A DNA stretch of 28,532 nt from JBBQWR01 sp038210495 (GTDB lineage Bacteria > Planctomycetota > Planctomycetia > Pirellulales > DATAWG01). Each line of letters begins with the position of its first letter. Position 1 is the stretch's first letter. Below, one piece after another: positions 1-7,898 of the stretch. The position numbers and the translations under genes were made by a program. The notes under the pieces are model-generated. The model had not been told where the DNA came from and made no database searches. It saw nothing but the letters and a program-made list of their open reading frames with translations. The stretch covers positions 1 to 28,532 of the forward strand of contig JBBQWR010000058.1 in assembly GCA_038210495.1 (NCBI GenBank), read 5' to 3'.

Positions 1-154
1 CAAGCTCAAGAAATTGCTCCGCGACGGAGCGGAAAGGACCGTCGACAAGCTCTGGAACCTCTGCGGCAGAATCCTCGACCAGTTCTCCGAAACCGAGTGC
101 CGAAACTATTTTCAACACTGCGGATACCGCCACACCTAAAACGAAACCGCTCTA
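1..154 (+). mobile_element. Right end of an IS630-type insertion sequence, cut by the window edge
   Basis: The C-terminal end of an IS630-type transposase is followed within about 15 bp by a short AT-rich stretch (CTAAAACGAAACCGCTC) and a TA dinucleotide at 153-154. IS630 elements insert at TA and duplicate it, so I place the element's right end there. This boundary is inferred: the left end and its inverted repeat lie outside the window. Downstream DNA (155-215) is the short spacer before the convergent response regulator. Confidence 0.5.
2..139 (+). CDS. IS630 family transposase, C-terminal fragment
   Basis: A frame open from the window edge encodes 45 residues ending in TAA. It starts KLKKLLRDGAERTVDKLW and closes with ETECRNYFQHCGY. 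This matches the end of IS630 DDE transposases, where a helical stretch (A-ERTVEALW-like) precedes a final NYF-HCGY-like motif. The catalytic DDE residues lie upstream, outside the window, so activity cannot be judged. The fragment would cut and paste its element at TA sites. Identification rests on recalled family resemblance of the tail only. Confidence 0.72.
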   Translation, partial: KLKKLLRDGAERTVDKLWNLCGRILDQFSETECRNYFQHCGYRHT

Positions 155-215
155 GAGCGCGACGCAAACCCAAGGCGACTTGCCCGGGTCTAACGGGATA
201 TCGCGCCGAGAGGGA

Positions 216-863
216 TTACAGAGGATTCAACTGCAACGTCATCCGGATCAATTGGGCCAATGAGTCGGCCTGCATTTTCCGCATGATCTTGGCCCGCCGA
301 GCTTCGATCGCTCGCCGCGTCAGTTGCAGGGCCGACGCGATTTCCTTATTACTCTTACCCTGGCAGAGCAGATCCAACACCTCGCGCTCGCCGGCCGATA
401 GCAGCGAGAGTCGTCGCTGCACATTGTGCCGCTCCATGGCCTGTTGATTCGTGGCGGCGTTCTTCGCCAGGGCGTCGTGAATGCGATCCAACAAGGCCTG
501 TTGGCTGAACGGCTTTTGGATCACGTCGAAGGCCCCCGCGTGCATCGCCCGCACGACGACCGGGACCTCGGCGTGGCCCGTCAACAGAATCACGGGCAGA
601 TCGACCCCTTGCTCTCGAAGCTGCTCCTGCAACTCGATGCCGCTCATGCCGGGCATCCGCACGTCAAGCAAAATACAGCCGCTGGGCAAGGGCTCCAAAT
701 TGCGCAGAAAGTCGTGGGCCGATGAAAAGACCTTCGCATGCAACCCCACCGAATGGATCAGCCATTCGATCGACTGGCACAGTTCAACATCGTCGTCGAC
801 GACATAGACCGTCGTTTGACTTAGGCTCTGACTTTTTTGCGCATCGTCAATCATTGTCGCCAT
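216..863 (-). CDS. FixJ/NarL-type two-component response regulator
   Basis: This 215-residue protein has a receiver domain (about 18-133) and a LuxR-type helix-turn-helix (about 153-213). Receiver landmarks are visible: the acidic cluster D23-D25, phospho-acceptor D67 in CILLDVRMPGMSG, T95 and K117 in IQKPF. The DNA-binding part reads LSAGEREVLDLLCQGKSNKEIA followed by a recognition helix with RAIEARRAKIMRKM. Lengths and layout fit FixJ/TodT-type regulators, which bind DNA after phosphorylation by a partner histidine kinase. No kinase gene is adjacent, so it is an orphan here and its regulon cannot be read. The chosen ATG gives a normal N-terminus; a downstream ATG at codon 4 is also possible. 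A sigma-54-like site lies upstream (1031-1046). Confidence 0.9.
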   Translation of the reverse strand: MATMIDDAQKSQSLSQTTVYVVDDDVELCQSIEWLIHSVGLHAKVFSSAHDFLRNLEPLPSGCILLDVRMPGMSGIELQEQLREQGVDLPVILLTGHAEVPVVVRAMHAGAFDVIQKPFSQQALLDRIHDALAKNAATNQQAMERHNVQRRLSLLSAGEREVLDLLCQGKSNKEIASALQLTRRAIEARRAKIMRKMQADSLAQLIRMTLQLNPL

Positions 864-1259
864 GAGTGAATTCCTTTGTACGGTCGCTCATCCCCGCCTC
901 AAGACGGGCAAATGACGACCATGCCGAAACAATTTTGGAGGGATTTGTATTTTAATGCAAGAATTGGATACGCAAAACGCCGTCGACCGCTTGGATTTTG
1001 CGGTTTTTACTATTTTCGAAGTCCACAGTTTGCACATGACGTGCCGCTCGCGCAAAAAGGCTTGCCCCATGTCGGAAGGACCGCCTACTTTTCTGAAAGG
1101 CAATTGAGCCGCGAGCGTTGACGTTGAAAGTTTGGCTCGCCGGTGGTCAACTGCTAGCTGTCAATTTCGTCTCGGGACTCGGCCAAACCAGTCGCGGGAC
1201 GATGTCTCCCGTGCCCTGAATTTCGTACGACTGGCGGAAATCCTTTCCTCGCAATTTCC
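864..1259. other. Divergent intergenic region between the response regulator and dnaE
   Basis: About 400 bp without a convincing gene. Short open frames here (876-1121 +, 888-1103 -) have no recognisable content and read as chance. The stretch must hold the promoters of both flanking genes. I see a sigma-54-like box on the minus strand and no strong sigma-70 pair or Shine-Dalgarno for dnaE. Confidence 0.5.
1031..1046 (-). promoter_or_regulatory. Candidate sigma-54 promoter for the response regulator
   Basis: On the minus strand the sequence CGGCACGTCATGTGCA matches the sigma-54 consensus TGGCACGnnnnTTGCW at all but two positions and keeps the GG and GC elements at the required spacing. It would give a leader of roughly 155 nt before the start at 863. 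One match in a GC-rich genome can occur by chance, and no enhancer site was identified. Confidence 0.3.
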
Positions 1260-4200
1260 ATGAATGAACGGCCCTTCGCCCATCTGCATTGCCACAGCCA
1301 TTACAGCCTGCTGGACGGCGCCAGCCCGATCGACAAGCTCGTCAGCCGGGCCAAAGAGCTCGGGATGAGCGCGCTGGCGATTACCGATCATGGCAATCTG
1401 CACGGGGCGCTCGAATTCTATCAAGCGTCGAAAAAAGCCGGCATCAATCCGATCTTGGGCTACGAGGCCTACATCGCCCCCGACAGCCGTTTCAAACGCG
1501 ACGCCGGTTCGCTGAAAGAGGCCAGCTACCACCTGACGCTGCTGGCCAAAAACCGAACTGGATTTCGGAACCTGATCAAGCTCGCCTCGTCCGCGTTCCT
1601 CGAGGGCTTTTATCACAAACCGCGGATCGACAAGCAGTTGCTGGCCGACCACAGCGAAGGGCTGATTTGCCTCAGCGGGTGCGTCTCCGGCGAGCTAAGC
1701 CGCACGCTGCTTAAGGGCAACGAGCCCGACGTGGCGCAGTGGCAAGTCGCCCAGCAGGTTGTGGCTTGGTTTCAAGGCGTGTTCGGCGACCGCTATTTCA
1801 TCGAGATTCAAAACAACGGGCTGGAAATCCAGCGGCTGGCGCTCGAGCGATCGGTGCAAATCGCCAACCGAATGGGAATCCCGCTCGTGGCCACGAGCGA
1901 CGCTCATTACGTCAATCGCGAAGACGCCGAAGCCCAGGATGTGCTGCTTTGCATCAATACCGGCAAGTTCCGCACGGACACCAACCGGATGCGGATGGAG
2001 GGAGACCAGTTTTTTCTTCGCTCGCCGGGGCAGATGTACGAGGCATTTCCCGGGCTCGACGAAGCCGTGCAGCAGAGTCAGCGAATCGCCGACTCGGTCG
2101 AGATCGAGTTGGAATTGGGTCAGCGGCATTTCCCTCGCTTCGATCCGCCGGACAACAAGACGCCGGACACGTATCTTCGCGAGCTATGTTTGATCGGCCT
2201 GAAAGAGCGGTACGTCGATCGCCCGGATCGGTTCAACGGCGGCGACCTTTCCGATGTAGTGATCGCGCGGCTCGAGCGTGAGCTCGACGTCATCAACAAG
2301 CTCGGCTTTCCGAATTACTTTCTGATCGTCTGGGATTTTGTTCGTTATTCTCGGGAGCGAGACATCCCGGCCACCGCCCGCGGGTCAGGCGTAGGCTCGC
2401 TCGTCGCTTATGCGCTGTATCTCAGCCACGTTTGCCCGCTGGAGTACGATCTGCTGTTCGAGCGGTTCTTGGACATCAATCGCACCGAGGCCCCCGATAT
2501 CGACATCGACTTCTGCAAAGACCGTCGAGCCGAGGTGATTCAGTATGTGAAGGACAAATACGGCGAAGAAAACGTCGCCCAAATCGGCACGTTCGGCACG
2601 CTTCGGTCTCGAGCGGCGATTCGCGACGTGGGCCGCGCGCTGGGACTGCCGATCGCGCGAGTCGATACGATCGTTGCGATGGTTCCCGACGAACTGGGCA
2701 TCGAGCTTTCCGAGGCGCTCGCTCAAGGGGGCGATCTCAAGAAGGCTTACGACGCCGACGCCGAGGTCCGCGAGCTCTTGGATTTGGCGATGAAGATCGA
2801 GGGGCTGGCGCGCAATGTCGGCACGCACGCCGCCGCGGTCGTGATCGCCGATCGGCCCTTGATCGAGTATGTCCCTTTGCAGCGAGTCCAGAACAAAGAG
2901 GAAATCATCACCCAATGGGCGATGGGCGACGTCGAGCGGGCCGGTCTCTTGAAGATGGATTTTCTCGGCCTGCGGAACCTCACGATCCTCTCCAAAGCTG
3001 TCGACATCATTCAGCAGACGACCGGCAAGCGAGTCGATCCCTACAAATTTCCGCTCGACGACGCCGAGACCTTCGCGCTGCTGTGCCGGGGCGAGACCAA
3101 GGGCGTCTTCCAGTTGGAAAGTGGCGGCATTCGCGACCTCTTGCAGAAGATGAAGCCCGACCATTTTCGGGACATCATCGCCACCAATGCACTGTATCGC
3201 CCGGGTCCGTTGAAAGGAGGCATGGTCGAAGATTACGTGCAGGTCAAGCATGGGCGAAAGCAGGCCCAGTATCTGCATCCCGTGATGAAGGAGATTCTGG
3301 AAGAGACGCATGGGGTGATGGTCTATCAAGAGCAGGTCATGCGGATTCTCAACGGGCTGGGCGATATCGAGTTGCCTAGCGCCTATACGTGCATCAAGGC
3401 AATTTCGAAAAAGAAGCTCGAAACGATCGCGAAATTCCGCACCGAATTCGTCGCCGCCGCCGAGCGAAAAGGACTGGCCAATCGCGACGCGGCCGAGCTG
3501 TTCGGCATGATCGAAAAGTTCGCCGGCTACGGGTTTAACAAAAGCCACTCGACGGCCTACGCGCTGATCGCCTACATGACGGCCTATCTCAAGGCACACT
3601 ACCCGGTCGAGTTCATGGCCGCGTTGCTTTCTGGAGACATCAACGACCGCAACTTCAAGAAAAAAGATTCGCTCGTAGAGCATCTCGAAGATTGCCAGCG
3701 AATGAATATCGAAGTGCTGCATCCGGATGTGAATCGGTCGGACGCCGAATTCAAAGTGCTGGAGGGGCGAATCGCGTTTGGTTTGTCGGCCATCAAAGGC
3801 TGCGGCGGGCAGGCGGCCCACGCGATCGCTTCCGCCCGGGCGAATGATGGGCCATTCCGCAGCTTGTTCGACTTCTGCGGTCGCGTCGATCCGGCCTCGG
3901 CGAATCGAACGGCGATCGATAGCCTCATTAAAGCGGGCGCATTCGATTCGCTCGGCGCGCGGCGGGCTCAACTTTTGGCGGGCGTTGATCGAGCCCTGCA
4001 GACCGGCGCCTCAGCGCTCTCCGATCGTCGCTCCGGCCAAAAGGGCCTGTTCGACGATTTCGAAGAACCCGTGACTGACGCGAAAGCCGGGGCCGTCGAT
4101 TTGCCTGATGTGCCCGAGTGGGAAGATCGCATCAAACAGGCGAACGAAAAAGAGGTGCTGGGGTTCTATCTCACGACCAATCCCTTGGCCGAGCACGCCG

Positions 4201-4847
4201 ACACACTGGCGATGTTCGTCACGCATTCGACCCTCTCGGCCGCGACGGTCGCCAATCGCACCGAGGTTTATTTGGGCGGAATGATCGCCTCGATCAAGCT
4301 TTCCAATACCAAGAATCCAAGGCCCGGCTCGACGAACACGCGGTACGCGATGTTCGATCTGGAAGACGAGCAGGGAACCATGCGCTGCATCCTCTGGCCC
4401 GAGAGTTACGCTCAATATGGCGAGCAGGTGCTCGCCGATTCGATCTTGATCGCCCGGGGCGTCATCGAGCGCCGCGGCGGCAGCGAGGAGGCGAACATGA
4501 TCGTCAACGAGCTAATTCCGCTCGACCAACTCGATGGCCGTTATACCCGAGGGATCGAGGTGCGAATCGCGGAAAGCCCGCGCGGCGGCGAGCAGCTCGA
4601 GCAGTTGCACGAAATCGTCCGCGGCTATCCGGGCAATTGCGTGCTAAAGATTTCGTTGACCATGGACGATGGCCATCAAGTCGGCTTGACCAGTCAGAAT
4701 ATCCGAGTCGCGGTCGAGCCAGAACTGCGGCGGCGAATCAACGAACTGCTCGGACCAGGGGACTCGAAGGTGCTCGTGGACCGACCCAAGTCGGTCGCGC
4801 CGCAGGCCGGCGCCGGGCAATCCCGCCGTTTCGCGGCAGCGACATAA
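1260..4847 (+). CDS. dnaE: DNA polymerase III alpha subunit
   Basis: Catalytic subunit of the replicative polymerase; it extends primers as part of the holoenzyme. The 1195 residues fit the family (about 1160 in E. coli). An N-terminal PHP domain (about 5-290) begins HLHCHSHYSLLDG and appears to keep all metal ligands: H8, H10, D43, H44, E69, H91, C141, D214, H216. The polymerase core carries the Asp pair in APDIDIDFCKDRR (413-417) and a third Asp in LLKMDFLGLRNL (D567). The finger/thumb stretch includes GYGFNKSHSTAYA. A C-terminal OB-fold follows near residue 1000, starting EVYLGGMIASIKLSNTK. It is transcribed alone, divergent from the response regulator. The ATG at 1260 precedes the PHP motif by the usual few residues, though no clear ribosome binding site is present. 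Confidence 0.98.
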   Translation: MNERPFAHLHCHSHYSLLDGASPIDKLVSRAKELGMSALAITDHGNLHGALEFYQASKKAGINPILGYEAYIAPDSRFKRDAGSLKEASYHLTLLAKNRTGFRNLIKLASSAFLEGFYHKPRIDKQLLADHSEGLICLSGCVSGELSRTLLKGNEPDVAQWQVAQQVVAWFQGVFGDRYFIEIQNNGLEIQRLALERSVQIANRMGIPLVATSDAHYVNREDAEAQDVLLCINTGKFRTDTNRMRMEGDQFFLRSPGQMYEAFPGLDEAVQQSQRIADSVEIELELGQRHFPRFDPPDNKTPDTYLRELCLIGLKERYVDRPDRFNGGDLSDVVIARLERELDVINKLGFPNYFLIVWDFVRYSRERDIPATARGSGVGSLVAYALYLSHVCPLEYDLLFERFLDINRTEAPDIDIDFCKDRRAEVIQYVKDKYGEENVAQIGTFGTLRSRAAIRDVGRALGLPIARVDTIVAMVPDELGIELSEALAQGGDLKKAYDADAEVRELLDLAMKIEGLARNVGTHAAAVVIADRPLIEYVPLQRVQNKEEIITQWAMGDVERAGLLKMDFLGLRNLTILSKAVDIIQQTTGKRVDPYKFPLDDAETFALLCRGETKGVFQLESGGIRDLLQKMKPDHFRDIIATNALYRPGPLKGGMVEDYVQVKHGRKQAQYLHPVMKEILEETHGVMVYQEQVMRILNGLGDIELPSAYTCIKAISKKKLETIAKFRTEFVAAAERKGLANRDAAELFGMIEKFAGYGFNKSHSTAYALIAYMTAYLKAHYPVEFMAALLSGDINDRNFKKKDSLVEHLEDCQRMNIEVLHPDVNRSDAEFKVLEGRIAFGLSAIKGCGGQAAHAIASARANDGPFRSLFDFCGRVDPASANRTAIDSLIKAGAFDSLGARRAQLLAGVDRALQTGASALSDRRSGQKGLFDDFEEPVTDAKAGAVDLPDVPEWEDRIKQANEKEVLGFYLTTNPLAEHADTLAMFVTHSTLSAATVANRTEVYLGGMIASIKLSNTKNPRPGSTNTRYAMFDLEDEQGTMRCILWPESYAQYGEQVLADSILIARGVIERRGGSEEANMIVNELIPLDQLDGRYTRGIEVRIAESPRGGEQLEQLHEIVRGYPGNCVLKISLTMDDGHQVGLTSQNIRVAVEPELRRRINELLGPGDSKVLVDRPKSVAPQAGAGQSRRFAAAT

Positions 4848-4853
4848 TCGCGA

Positions 4854-4917
4854 CATAGCCGCGGCATCCTGCTGCGCCGTATTGTCCGGATTGTGACGGC
4901 GCGGCAGGATGCCGTGG
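4854..4917. repeat. Palindromic intergenic repeat, family A copy 1 (hairpin after dnaE)
   Basis: The left arm runs from 4854 to 4880 and shares its first 23 bases with the arms at 14766-14919. The right arm (4896-4917) is its reverse complement at 20 of 22 positions, with a 15-nt loop. The hairpin starts 6 bp after the dnaE stop and could end transcription, but no clean T-run follows. The same arm motif appears near 14.8 and 18.2 kb, so this is a dispersed repeat and not only a local terminator. Confidence 0.75.
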
Positions 4918-4950
4918 TTCTTTACCCACGTCCTCAATTGCCGGTATTTC

Positions 4951-4980
4951 GCCCGTTTTGGTTGATTTCTCAAAACGGGC
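4951..4980. promoter_or_regulatory. Perfect 10-bp inverted repeat overlapping a candidate promoter
   Basis: GCCCGTTTTG at 4951-4960 is repeated as CAAAACGGGC at 4971-4980 with a 10-nt spacer. It overlaps the candidate -35 box of the gene at 5076, so it may be an operator. It could also be a weak transcription end for dnaE; it lacks a T-run on either strand. Confidence 0.45.
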
Positions 4981-4990
4981 CAATTACGAT
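4962..4990 (+). promoter_or_regulatory. Candidate sigma-70-type promoter for the DUF1598-like gene
   Basis: TTGATT (4962-4967) and TACGAT (4985-4990) are separated by 17 bp. Each matches its consensus at four of six positions, so support is modest. The expected leader is about 80 nt, ending with a good Shine-Dalgarno before 5076. Confidence 0.3.
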
Positions 4991-5075
4991 CAACTGTGCA
5001 TCGACCATTGACACATCTTGCGCCTCGCTCTGGCCGGGCGCCCGAGTCACTTTTGAGCATTTAGGAGCGTAAGGC

Positions 5076-6488
5076 ATGGCATTCACTCCGAGCTATCGGC
5101 GTCTGGGACCATCGGCACGCCTGCGTTTGCCGCTATGGGCGATCGCCGGTTTTTTGGCGATTAGTTGTTTCGCCGGTCGGTCACAAGCTCAGGTGGTTGG
5201 CAACATCCCCGCCGGTGTCGAAGTCGACGCCAATGGCGTGCTGCGAACCAAGGTCGCTCAGGACCCCACGGGCCAGCTCCGCCGTGCTCGTCTCGATGCC
5301 GCCAAGGCCGAACTCAATCCAAAAATCGCCGCCCTCAGTAAGATGCGCAAGGTCTCGCTGAATCGGCTCGAAGCGGAACTCAAAAGCCGCATCGACGGCG
5401 GCAAGCGGCCCAACGACGAAATGCAATATCTGGCCGGCCTGACCCGAATTCAATACGTCTTTTGCTATCCGGATTCCAAAGACATCGTGATCGCCGGCCC
5501 GGCCGAAGGTTGGGTCACCGACATCGCGGGCCGCACGATCGGCATTCAATCGGGTCGGCCCGTGGTCGAACTGCAAGACTTAATCGTCGCGCTGCGTGCA
5601 TTCCCGGCCAAGGGCAAGATGGCCGGAAACATCGGCTGCTCGATCGATCCGACGAAGGAAGGTCTATCGCAACTGCAAAAATATCTGAGCCAGAACCGGC
5701 CCAATCCGTCGGCCGAGGGCACGGAGCGGTTCATCTTCGGGATGCGCGACGCGCTGGGCCAGCAAAACGTGTCGGTCTACGGCGTGCCGGCCACCACGCA
5801 CTTCGCTCAGGTTATGGTCGAAGCCGATTATCACATGAAGCTGATCGGAATCAGTCTAGAGCACCCGCTGCCAACGCTCAAAAGCTGGGTCGAACGCTCG
5901 AATCCCGCAGCCGTCAGTCGCAACGCGATGCAGCGATGGTATTTCGTGCCCGACTACGACTGCGTGCGAGTCAGTGGCGACGATCTGGCGATGGAACTCG
6001 TGGGAGATGGAGTGAAGCTGGTTGGCGCCGACGAAGTCGTCTCGGCCGGCGGCGAGCGCCACGCTTCGGCCAATGCCGACGGAGCCAGCAAAGCATTCTG
6101 CACGGACTTCACGAAGAAGTATCCGCAATTGGCCGCCGTGATGCCGGTCTACTCTCAACTGCGAAATCTGATCGACCTGTCCGTCGCGGCCGCTTTCATT
6201 CAGCAGCACGATTTCCGCGGCAAGGCCCAGTGGCCGATGACCACCTTCAGCGAAGAAGCCACCGTGCCTACCGAAACCTTCACCGCGCCCAAAACGGTCG
6301 AGTCGGCCGTCAACGCGATCTGGAAGGGGACGCACCTGATGACTCCCATCGGCGGCGGCGTGACGATCAGCCCGATGCAGGCGCTGGACACCTCGCACCT
6401 GCTCAAGGACGACAACGGCAAAGTCAGCGAAGCCCGTTCGAAGCTGAATTTGGACAATTTGCCCAAGGGCCAGTGGTGGTGGGATTGA
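5076..6488 (+). CDS. Exported DUF1598-like protein
   Basis: A 470-residue protein with a signal peptide: a basic N-terminus (YRRLGPSARLR), a hydrophobic core (WAIAGFLAISCFAG) and a likely cut after RSQA near residue 39. The mature part opens VVGNIPAGVEVDANGVLRTK and continues with a region rich in basic helices, then YVFCYPDSKDIVIAGPAEGW and an AFPAKGKMAGNIGCSIDPTKEG segment. I recall this layout from planctomycete proteins carrying DUF1598; no enzymatic function is known to me. The start is well supported, with TTAGGAG about 8 nt before ATG. It is likely periplasmic or surface-exposed and monocistronic. Family assignment is from memory of conserved phrases, not a search. Confidence 0.8.
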   Translation: MAFTPSYRRLGPSARLRLPLWAIAGFLAISCFAGRSQAQVVGNIPAGVEVDANGVLRTKVAQDPTGQLRRARLDAAKAELNPKIAALSKMRKVSLNRLEAELKSRIDGGKRPNDEMQYLAGLTRIQYVFCYPDSKDIVIAGPAEGWVTDIAGRTIGIQSGRPVVELQDLIVALRAFPAKGKMAGNIGCSIDPTKEGLSQLQKYLSQNRPNPSAEGTERFIFGMRDALGQQNVSVYGVPATTHFAQVMVEADYHMKLIGISLEHPLPTLKSWVERSNPAAVSRNAMQRWYFVPDYDCVRVSGDDLAMELVGDGVKLVGADEVVSAGGERHASANADGASKAFCTDFTKKYPQLAAVMPVYSQLRNLIDLSVAAAFIQQHDFRGKAQWPMTTFSEEATVPTETFTAPKTVESAVNAIWKGTHLMTPIGGGVTISPMQALDTSHLLKDDNGKVSEARSKLNLDNLPKGQWWWD

Positions 6489-6537
6489 AAGCCTTACTTT
6501 AGCCGGCTGAATCGTTTTCAGATCGCGCCCAGACTTC

Positions 6538-7074
6538 TCAAAATAGGAAGTTGTTGTCGTCGAACTCGGTGTCCGACTCGCTCGCCTCTCGCGGCGGTTC
6601 CACGAATCGCCGAAGGCGCTTTTGAAGGACGGCGCACCGATCCTCCAATTCTGGCCGAAAGGCCGCGATCTCTTCGAGCGATTCTTGAAAACGTTCGAGC
6701 ACGGGATCGATCAGAGCGCCGATCGTCGCGACATCGCTCGCTTGTGCCACCTCGCGAAGATTGCCGCCAACGTGATAGTTTACCGAGCCTTGCTCCGCTG
6801 CGGCAAAGTACGTCGATTCGCAAACCACCAGCCGGGCCGCCAAATCGACGATCGCGATCCCCGCGTCGTAGGGCGTATCACCAATGCCGGAGTGAAATCC
6901 GCGGAAAAAACCCCCTTACCTCGGAGCTTCGAATCGCTCCATGGCCAGCGCCAATTCCTCGATCGATTCAGGTTCGGCGCTCAGCGCCGCGACCACCCGC
7001 TCGGCCACGCTGCCGTGGCAATCGCCAAAGATGTCTCGCTTCGCGTCTCGAATGATCAGGCGCACTTCGCTCAT
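6538..7074 (-). pseudogene. Conserved-looking unknown gene split by an in-frame TAA
   Basis: Reading from ATG at 7074, 52 codons (MSEVRLIIRDAKRDIFGD... to RFEAPR) end at TAA (6916-6918). The same frame then stays open for 125 more codons to 6538, encoding GGFFRGFHSGIGDTPYDAG, then ...LVVCESTYFAAAEQGSVNYHVGG and an acidic tail DTEFDDNNFLF. Composition and motif density are similar on both sides, and the joint (FEAPR/GGFFRGF) looks natural, so I read it as one 178-codon gene with a nonsense change. A single base change from CAA, GAA or AAA would explain it. The second half could restart at TTG 6843. Function is unknown. Readthrough, sequencing error and true decay cannot be separated from the sequence. 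Confidence 0.6.
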
Positions 7075-7197
7075 GGTAAGTTTCGCTTTTCGAGTCGAAT
7101 CGAGGTTAGCTATCGGCTACGACCGTCAGAATACTAGCCGACAGCATCGTCCGCGAGCAGAATTTTAAGAAACTAGTCGTTTGCGGAGCCAAACTTT

Positions 7198-7560
7198 CTA
7201 ACCAGCTATCCTGTCGGCAAGTAAGATCTGCAGATGCTTGCCCAGCGCTTCCGCGTATCGCGTAACGGTCGTTAGGGTCGGATTCGCTTCTGGGTCGGTT
7301 TCCAGCCGTGAAAGAGCGGAACGCGCGATGCCCGTTCGGGCTTGAATCGCCGCAAGACTCAAGCCTTGCCGAGTTCGTTCGTCGTGGAGAAGTCGGAGCA
7401 CTTCGCGCAGCGGCGCCGCGGCTGCGTCGTGAGCCGCCTTATGACGTCTTCCCTCGGCAATGATTTCGTCCTTCTCGGCGGCGATCAACTCGCGCAATTC
7501 CCGTAACCTGGTTTGCTCGGCTTCAGAAAGGACTATGGTCACTCGCTTCGCGTTTCGCAT
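7198..7560 (-). CDS. XRE-type helix-turn-helix antitoxin-like regulator
   Basis: The protein has a charged N-terminal helix region (RVTIVLSEAEQTRLRELREL and following) and a C-terminal XRE-type HTH: LLHDERTRQGLSLAAIQARTGIARSALSRLE, then PTLTTVTRYAEALGKHLQI. It would bind DNA as a dimer and, next to a BrnT-like toxin gene, probably neutralises the toxin and represses the pair. A GTG at 7584 overlaps the toxin stop by 4 bp, giving 128 aa. The ATG at 7560 has a GAGG 8 nt upstream and is my preferred start (120 aa). Antitoxin role is inferred from position; the HTH assignment is firm. Confidence 0.8.
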   Translation of the reverse strand: MRNAKRVTIVLSEAEQTRLRELRELIAAEKDEIIAEGRRHKAAHDAAAAPLREVLRLLHDERTRQGLSLAAIQARTGIARSALSRLETDPEANPTLTTVTRYAEALGKHLQILLADRIAG

Positions 7561-7580
7561 AAATTTCGCCTCGTCCAGAA

Positions 7581-7820
7581 TCACCTTTCAATTTCGTACG
7601 CGGTAACGGGCAAAATCGTGTCCGCGTCCACTAACTCGTATAGGCAAGCCAAATACCTGCCGCTACTTGTATAGCCAAACGCCACCGGCCGGCCGCTCGA
7701 GCGACTTTTTCCGACCGAATCCGGATTGCAAACGAAGTCTTCGAATTCATCCGGAGTGACGTCATGGTCGGCCAAGTGGCTCTCAGTTACTGGATCCCAC
7801 AGAAACAAGTACCAACGCAT
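7581..7820 (-). CDS. BrnT-like toxin candidate
   Basis: This 79-residue protein reads MRWYLFLWDPVTESHLADHD, then VTPDEFEDFVCNP, GRPVAFGYTSSGRYLACLYE and ends ILPVTAYEIER. BrnT-type ribonuclease toxins share this order: an early F/W-D segment, a His-rich helix with V--DEFE, a two-strand G-T--GR-L--Y segment and a late PVTA-like motif. It is the first gene of a two-gene unit with an XRE regulator, the usual toxin-first order of BrnT/BrnA and HigB/HigA. A TTG six bases upstream (7826) is possible, but ATG 7820 has a better-placed AGGCGGA. Toxicity is inferred. Partners of classic BrnT are BrnA ribbon-helix-helix proteins, so this pairing is unusual. Confidence 0.65.
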   Translation of the reverse strand: MRWYLFLWDPVTESHLADHDVTPDEFEDFVCNPDSVGKSRSSGRPVAFGYTSSGRYLACLYELVDADTILPVTAYEIER

Positions 7821-7844
7821 CGACAATTCCGCCTGTTCACTTAA

Positions 7845-7872
7845 ATGTTAATGATGTTCTATTAAAAGTCAA
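7845..7872 (-). promoter_or_regulatory. Promoter with overlapping palindrome for the toxin-antitoxin pair
   Basis: On the minus strand TTGACT (7872-7867) and TAACAT (7850-7845) are 16 bp apart, giving a short leader before 7820. Between and over them lies TTAAT(8 nt)ATTAA, an AT-rich inverted repeat in an otherwise GC-rich region. That is where the HTH partner would be expected to bind for autoregulation. Confidence 0.5.
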
Positions 7873-7898
7873 CACGCGGCCGCGACATTTCAAGCGAA

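Larger units (their letters stand above)
4848..5075. other. Intergenic region after dnaE with two hairpins
   Basis: This 228-bp spacer holds a 64-bp palindromic repeat just after the dnaE stop, a perfect 10-bp inverted repeat at 4951-4980, and a candidate promoter for the exported protein downstream. No small gene is evident. Confidence 0.6.

Noticed and set aside
2385..3971. 528-codon open frame on the minus strand opposite dnaE
   Set aside because: It lies fully within a clear dnaE reading frame; its composition (Arg, Asp, His-rich, no domains) is that of an antisense shadow in GC-rich codon use.
6905..6925. Programmed frameshift at the G5T6 run in the split gene
   Set aside because: The TAA lies before the run in the reading direction, and both halves are in the same frame, so a slip there would not bypass the stop.
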